Part shown: positions 59,166 through 64,000 of the stretch, piece by piece
Numbering within the stretch: the stretch's first letter is position 1
Layout: the number at the start of each line of letters is the position of its first letter
Source of the DNA: Zhengitettix transpicula
Lineage: Eukaryota; Arthropoda; Insecta; Orthoptera; Tetrigidae
DNA length: 64,000 nucleotides
Assembly: GCA_037074705.1 (NCBI GenBank)
Contig: CM073593.1
Span: 108,378,238-108,442,237, forward strand
Direction: 5' to 3'
Notes under the pieces: generated by a model
What the model was told of the DNA's origin: nothing
Seen by the model: only the letters and a program-made list of their open reading frames with translations
Databases searched by the model: none
Position numbers and translations under genes: made by a program

Positions 59166-60096
59166 TGAGGTCATCAACTGTTTTACTAATTCAAAACATC
59201 GCACTGACAAGTTTTAATTAAACGTCTATTTTAATCAAATAAAAGAAGGAACTTATTAATAAAAATTAAATTGTCACGACGTATCGCTCCATCTTCAGGT
59301 ACAGACACAAGCGTGAAATATGATTTTCCTCTTGAAATTTTGCGTATGAAAAAAAAATTATATTAAGGTGTGTGCTTGATCAATCTTCGTTTTTTAATTA
59401 ACGTGTATTTCCGTCTAATTCGGGCCGTTTATTCATTTATAGTTGAATGAGGTTATGTAAATATAACTATTAATATATGTAGGACTTTTCCCCGACGTCA
59501 CAATTCAAGAGTCTTTGTTCAAAGTCTTCCGGGTCCACTTAACATAAATTCTGTTAGTTTTGCTCGCAGCCGTCGTGCGTGTGTGTGTGTGCGCGTGTGT
59601 GTGAGTGTGTTTGGAATATTCAGTCCACATCCGACCTTCGCTTGGCCTTTGTCTCGCAGAGAGAAATTGCTAGTGTGTGTGTGTGTGTGTGTGTGATTCG
59701 TCGCCGGCTTCTTGTATGTTTTGGGTCCTCCAAGGCCTGACAACCAACGCTGACTGCTTGGTGGCTTTACCTCGTTGGCGCGTCGCCACCAGCGAGAGAC
59801 ATGTTTAGGGGCGGGGGGGACAACACGCGTCATATAAGGATCCCTAAACGATGATTGAAAATATGAGTAAGACTTTATGATGACAGTTGTACGTCTTGTG
59901 AGACAGGCCAAAGCTTGATATCCCTAAGGACATTATCAGGGGACGTCTATTATTTGTTATCTTTCGCCCCCACGTGACGACGACTGTCCTTACATTCGTG
60001 TGTGGATGCGGCCATTTTCCAGGCTGAAACCGTCTCTTTAACTGACCTCGACGACATTCTCGAAAAATCAGAACAAAATCTGTTGGGCGAATGCGT

Positions 60097-60101
<5 letters not shown>
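59166..60101. other. Unassigned stretch
   Basis: A CTGAAGATGG-type motif lies at about 59277-59307 (-). (TG)n tracts lie at 59579-59610 and 59673-59692. GC-balanced sequence to 60060 carries a 130-codon - strand frame without known domains. Confidence 0.5.

Positions 60102-60150
<49 letters not shown>
60102..60150. repeat. (AC)n microsatellite
   Basis: Pure AC run of about 49 bp. Confidence 0.98.
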
Positions 60151-60152
<2 letters not shown>

Positions 60153-60500
60153 GGGCAGGTTAATCTGACTTTTAACCTTTCCCTCGACCGCTCCATCGCG
60201 ATGTGAACCCTTTTACTGTATTTTTTGCGCCCAACATCGACAGTCGCTTAAAATTCGCGTTCAAGCCGGATACAGTGGACGGTTTATCCGCGAATACATT
60301 CCAGAAGAAATATAGTTCACGCGTTACAGAAATACTGTAAAAAAACCGTTTCGTCCCTGTACCGTGTGACGTCTTCAGTTGTTTCTAAATATAAATATAA
60401 CGAAAATGACATTAGTTGGCTTTAAAAACAAATTCACTATAACGTGGTTACTTACAATAATTAACAAAACAAGAATCAAATTGATCCGATCCATTAAACA
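60151..60500. other. Unassigned stretch with a family C motif
   Basis: A hairpin motif lies at 60346-60377 (-), with a short GTC/GAC stem and long loop. No gene seen. Confidence 0.5.
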
Positions 60501-61031
60501 TTTTTTTCTTAGGGCAACAGGCTACATGAGGGTAATCCACATGGAGGCAACTCCCCTTTAACAGCATAGGAAGGGATTTGAAAGGGGGGATGCGGAAGGG
60601 TAGAGGAAGGTAGCCAAGGGTTAACTAGGGGCCCCCGGGCTATGGTTTAAGGATCCTACCCGGCATTCGCCTAAAATTAATGCAGGGAAAACCCTAGAAA
60701 AACCTGCGTCAGGCAGGTCGAGCATTGGGGTACTTGTCCCACGCCCTTCCCTGGATGGCGGGAGAGGAGTTTGCTGTGGGGACGCAGCATTGACTTCTCC
60801 GTACCTCGACTAGTTTAGGAGGCAGCTGGCCGACTGTCCCAATGGAAACAGCGAACAACTCTTACCGAATGCGCAAGGTCTGTGACCCCGGAACATACAC
60901 CTCTCAAAACAGGCCTCGGCTTGTGGGAACCTTAGTTCAAAAAACCAGAGAGATGTGAAAGCATCCCCAAAGGTAGCCCCTTCGTGTCTCTCCTACAAGG
61001 TTCTGCCTGCGAGAGAATAGCCCTCTCAGAC
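60501..61031 (-). repeat. Family A element, full length (copy 11)
   Basis: The - strand runs from GTCTGAGAGGGCTATTCTCT through all family blocks to CCTGTTGCCCTAAGAAAAAA. Confidence 0.96.
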
Positions 61032-62332
61032 CTCTCCTTCCCCATATCCATTAAACAGAATTTTTTGGTGACTTTATTCCAACAACTGCCATGGTCGAAA
61101 TGAGAGAAAATATCGTTCATTTTAAGAAGAAACCTTACATTGTTGTTGTAACTGATTTAACACCAGAATTAAAGTCATCGTAATTTTAAATAAACAATAA
61201 TCATGAAAACCCTGAATCATTTTTAACAGTAAAATATTTTTTATTATTTAATTTTTAAAAAAATATTAAACGTTTCGTTCCCTGATTGGGACATCTTCAG
61301 GTAAACAGATATTAAATTTAATCATCTGTATAATTATAATAATTTGTAACGCTATAAATTATACATAATTGTATTCAATTAAAAATTGTAAACGTTTTGG
61401 TTTTTTTAATTGATTTGTTTTATGATAATTGAATGTAACGTCGACACAGAGATGAAGAGGACCGAATCAGGGACGAAACGTCGTGTTTTGATATTAATTG
61501 TTGTTTTTAATAATTAATTCATTAAAAAATTTCGTGTCTCTCATTTAATTTAAATATGATTTCTTGATGATTGTTTAATTTTTTTTAACAAATATTGAAG
61601 TTGTCTCAATCGTGGAATAATTTTGAGAAATCCTCAGTTAAGGACGAAACTTATTACCGAATTTTTCAATTTCTTAATTAACATTTTAATTAAATTAAGG
61701 TAAACTAAAGTAAATTAAGGACAAAAGTTGTGAAATTAATTAATTTTCTGTACAATCGCGGTATTAATCTTTTATATTGGACAGCATCAAACTTAAAATT
61801 TTTATTTTTAGTCCAATAAATTGTGAGATTATTCACGTATATCAGATCCTTTATGGAACAGGATTATTTTTTTAAAAAAATTGCAATAAGTCCTTTAATT
61901 CTGGTGAGTCGCTTACGCTTCGTCCGACCTATATAGCAGCGCTTTACAGTCCGAAACGCTCAATTTTTAATATACAACATGATCATGTTATCCAAATTTT
62001 GTAAGAATTCCTTAGAATTTGTTTCTAACAAATTCTTAATTTGTTAAAGGATATACCAAGGGTTTTTTTACAGTTTGTTGAAGGTGGTGGGGGGGGGTTA
62101 ATTTTTTTTACAAATCAATGAGGTTGATTTGTTTTGTAATATGTATAAAAACTCAACACGGTGCATTGTAACGTTTTGATGTACATTACGGAAATAGGGC
62201 CGCCATCTTGTTGCACGCTGAGACTAGACAACAAGGAAAATCCTTATTTTCGCAGATAAAATTAGTAGGTCCACGCCTTCACGAGTGTTAGGACATTGCT
62301 GTACCTCTAAATGTTATAATTTCTCTGAGTTT
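61032..62332. other. AT-rich stretch with family C motifs
   Basis: A hairpin motif lies at 61270-61301 (-). GGACGAAACGTCG (about 61475) and AAGGACGAAAC (about 61640) variants follow. No coding exon recognised. Confidence 0.5.
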
Positions 62333-62572
62333 GTCGAGGCGTCCCCACAGCAAACCCCCACTCCAGCCGCCGCCATCCAGGGCATGGCGTGGGACAAGCA
62401 CCCAGAGCCCGACGTACCTGATGCAGGATTGTCTACGGGAGGAGGGTTCCCCCTGCATCACTTGTAGGAGACTTGTCTGCGGCCATCTTCCTCTACCTTT
62501 CCGCATCCCCACTTTCCTATGCTATAAGAGGGGAGTGGCCAGTACGTGAATTACCCTCATGTAGCCTGCTTC
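62333..62572 (+). repeat. Family A element, diverged 5'-truncated copy (copy 12)
   Basis: Begins at TCGAGGCGTCCCCACAGCAA. An internal gap of about 60 bp removes the GGATCC region. It ends CTCATGTAGCCTGCTTC. The most diverged copy. Confidence 0.85.
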
Positions 62573-63036
62573 ATGCGATACGTGTACATCAATGATCATA
62601 TGTGTGAAGAAGAAGAAAGAAATTATCAGTACCGTTGTTCAGAAATTACTAGAAGACCTTTTTTTTCTTTTGGTGGGTTTCTGTCTGAAGTTGAAGTAGG
62701 ATCCAGACCACAGAATATTGCAGATGAAGGTCGGGCGACAGAAGAAGATCAAGGTCTGCAAGTGTCAAGAGCTGAGGACCTCCACAAGCCCGAGGAATGC
62801 AGTTTATAAATACTGCGAGTGGTTGGCAATGACCAGCTTGGCAAAGGAAGGTTCGCCAATGTTGGGGGCTGCCGCATTCTCATCTGCAGCGGTGACACAA
62901 GGCTACAAAGTCAATAACAGACGGGGCAGGCGGCAGGACGAGCCAGTTGGGTGCCTACAGCCTCTCATTACCTGTCGGCAACGTTTCTTTCTCTCTGGTG
63001 CTTACATACGTCGCTTTATTTTATAGCCTAAAAATT
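62573..63036. other. Unassigned GC-balanced segment between two family A copies
   Basis: Open frames of 87 and 102 codons on the + strand lack known domains. This is one of the few coding-like compositions downstream of the second goliath exon, but it does not encode a RING-H2 pattern. Confidence 0.4.
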
Positions 63037-63528
63037 ATACGAAGGGGCTACCTTTGGTGGATGCCTTTTCCTCTCCGTTTTTGAACTAAGGTTCCCATAA
63101 GCCGAGGCACCTCAGCCTGTTCTGAGAGGTGCATGTTCCGGGGTCTCAGACCTTGGGCATACGGTAAGAGTTGTTCGCTATCCCCATTTAAATAGTCTGT
63201 CAGCTGCCTCCTAAACTGGTCGAGGTACGAAGAAGGGAATGCTGCGTCCCCACAGCAACCCCCTCTTTCCCGCCATCCAGGGAAGGGCGTGGGACAAGTA
63301 CCCAATGCCCGGCCTGCCTGATGCAGGTTTTTCTAGAGTTTTCCCTGCATTACTTTTAGGCGAATTCTGGGTAGGATCCTTAAAATATAGCCCGGGAACC
63401 GTAGTTAACCCTTGGCAACCTTCCTCTACCCTTCCGCATCGCCCCCTTTGAAATCCCTTCCTATGCTATTAAAGGGGAGTTGCCACCATGTGGATTACCC
63501 TCATGTAGCCTGATACCCCCCAAAAAAA
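63037..63528 (+). repeat. Family A element (copy 13)
   Basis: Starts at ACGAAGGGGCTACCTTTGG. It has the CCGAGGCACCTCAGCCTG insertion variant shared with copies 4 and 8. It ends CCTGATACCCCCCAAAAAAA. Confidence 0.95.
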
Positions 63529-64000
63529 TTGGCACTACGAAGGTCGATACAGAGAAACAGAGTTCGTAGCGAAACCGACCGAAATGAATGACGGCAATGA
63601 GAAAGAAACTCTCGAAGACTAGCGCGGAGGAGCTGCCGATGACATCAGATAAAAAGAATATATAATTTATTTTTCAGCCCCCTCTGTCATCTCCATTGCA
63701 ATTGTTCACCTCAATCAGGGAACGAAACGTTGTGTTTTGTTAAATATGACCCTCTAAATTCTAAAGTCTGATTATTATAATTGTGACGTATTTGTTGTTG
63801 AAAATCGATAGTAAGAGGAGAAGGAAACGTCAACGACTCCCTCCGTTTCTTTAATTACCATTTTCCTACCGTCTTCCGTGTTTTAAAATGTCCTCCATTT
63901 ACCCTTCTTTTTTTTCTTTTCTTTTAAACCAGCAATGCTCCAGAGGAATTTTTTATCTTTGGAATGGCTGCCACGATTTACTCAGTTTGTTTAGACTGCG
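63529..64000. other. Unassigned stretch to the window end
   Basis: A CTCAATCAGGGAACGAAACGTTG variant of the family C motif lies near 63712-63732. No exon recognised. Confidence 0.5.

Noticed and set aside
55069..64000. Search for the RING-H2 exon of the goliath-type gene
   Set aside because: No C-x2-C...H-x2-H...C-x2-C pattern was found in any frame near plausible splice sites.

Overview
The window is animal nuclear DNA, most likely from a protostome and plausibly an arthropod. It has no operons, ribosome binding sites or long reading frames. It does have split coding exons with canonical GT-AG borders, kilobase introns, a nuclear tRNA with internal pol III boxes, many microsatellites and many interspersed repeats. 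Base composition is AT-rich, with islands of higher GC and CpG. No species can be named from the sequence.

Only two protein-coding exons are well supported, both on the + strand and in matching phase: 42447-42579 and 54951-55068, separated by a 12.4 kb intron. Joined, they encode the end of the lumenal part, the transmembrane helix and the juxtamembrane region of a goliath/RNF130/RNF150-type transmembrane RING E3 ubiquitin ligase. I could not find exons for the protease-associated domain upstream or the RING finger downstream, so most of the gene probably lies outside the window. The only RNA gene is a complete, apparently functional tRNA-Leu(UAG) on the - strand at 28176-28256, with a pol III T-run behind it.

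Much of the rest is repeats. Family A (about 520 bp, 5' hairpin, A-rich 3' tail) has 13 copies. Family B (about 390 bp, with a CCGGGCAAC-type tail followed by CT/TA microsatellite) has about eight copies, two of them tandem dimers. Family C elements have terminal inverted repeats carrying a small hairpin of the form CTGAAGAN-stem-GAAACGTYG, which resembles a hammerhead core with one extra base. There are three foldback-like structures, in which a diverged tandem array faces its own reverse complement (8275-10880, 15040-17650, 30300-32460). There are several one-sided diverged satellites, two of them built on TTC/GAA units like heat-shock elements.

Three insertion histories can be read directly. 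A family A copy at 58364 is absent from a paralogous site near 53070. A polyadenylated retroposed sequence at 39574-39988 has a 10 bp target duplication, and the empty site is present 0.6 kb downstream. A small LTR-like element at 37257-37594 carries two copies of a tRNA-Lys primer binding site.

Layout: 1-6.8 kb, AT-rich with a CpG-rich island and repeat copies; 6.8-21 kb, A/B repeats and two foldback-like structures around CpG-rich patches; 21-28 kb, heat-shock-element-like satellite and unassigned sequence; 28.2 kb, tRNA; 29.8-33.1 kb, family A and the third foldback; 33-41 kb, unassigned sequence, LTR remnant and retroposed insert; 42.4-55.1 kb, the two goliath exons and their repeat-filled intron; 55-64 kb, probably the next intron, also filled with repeats.
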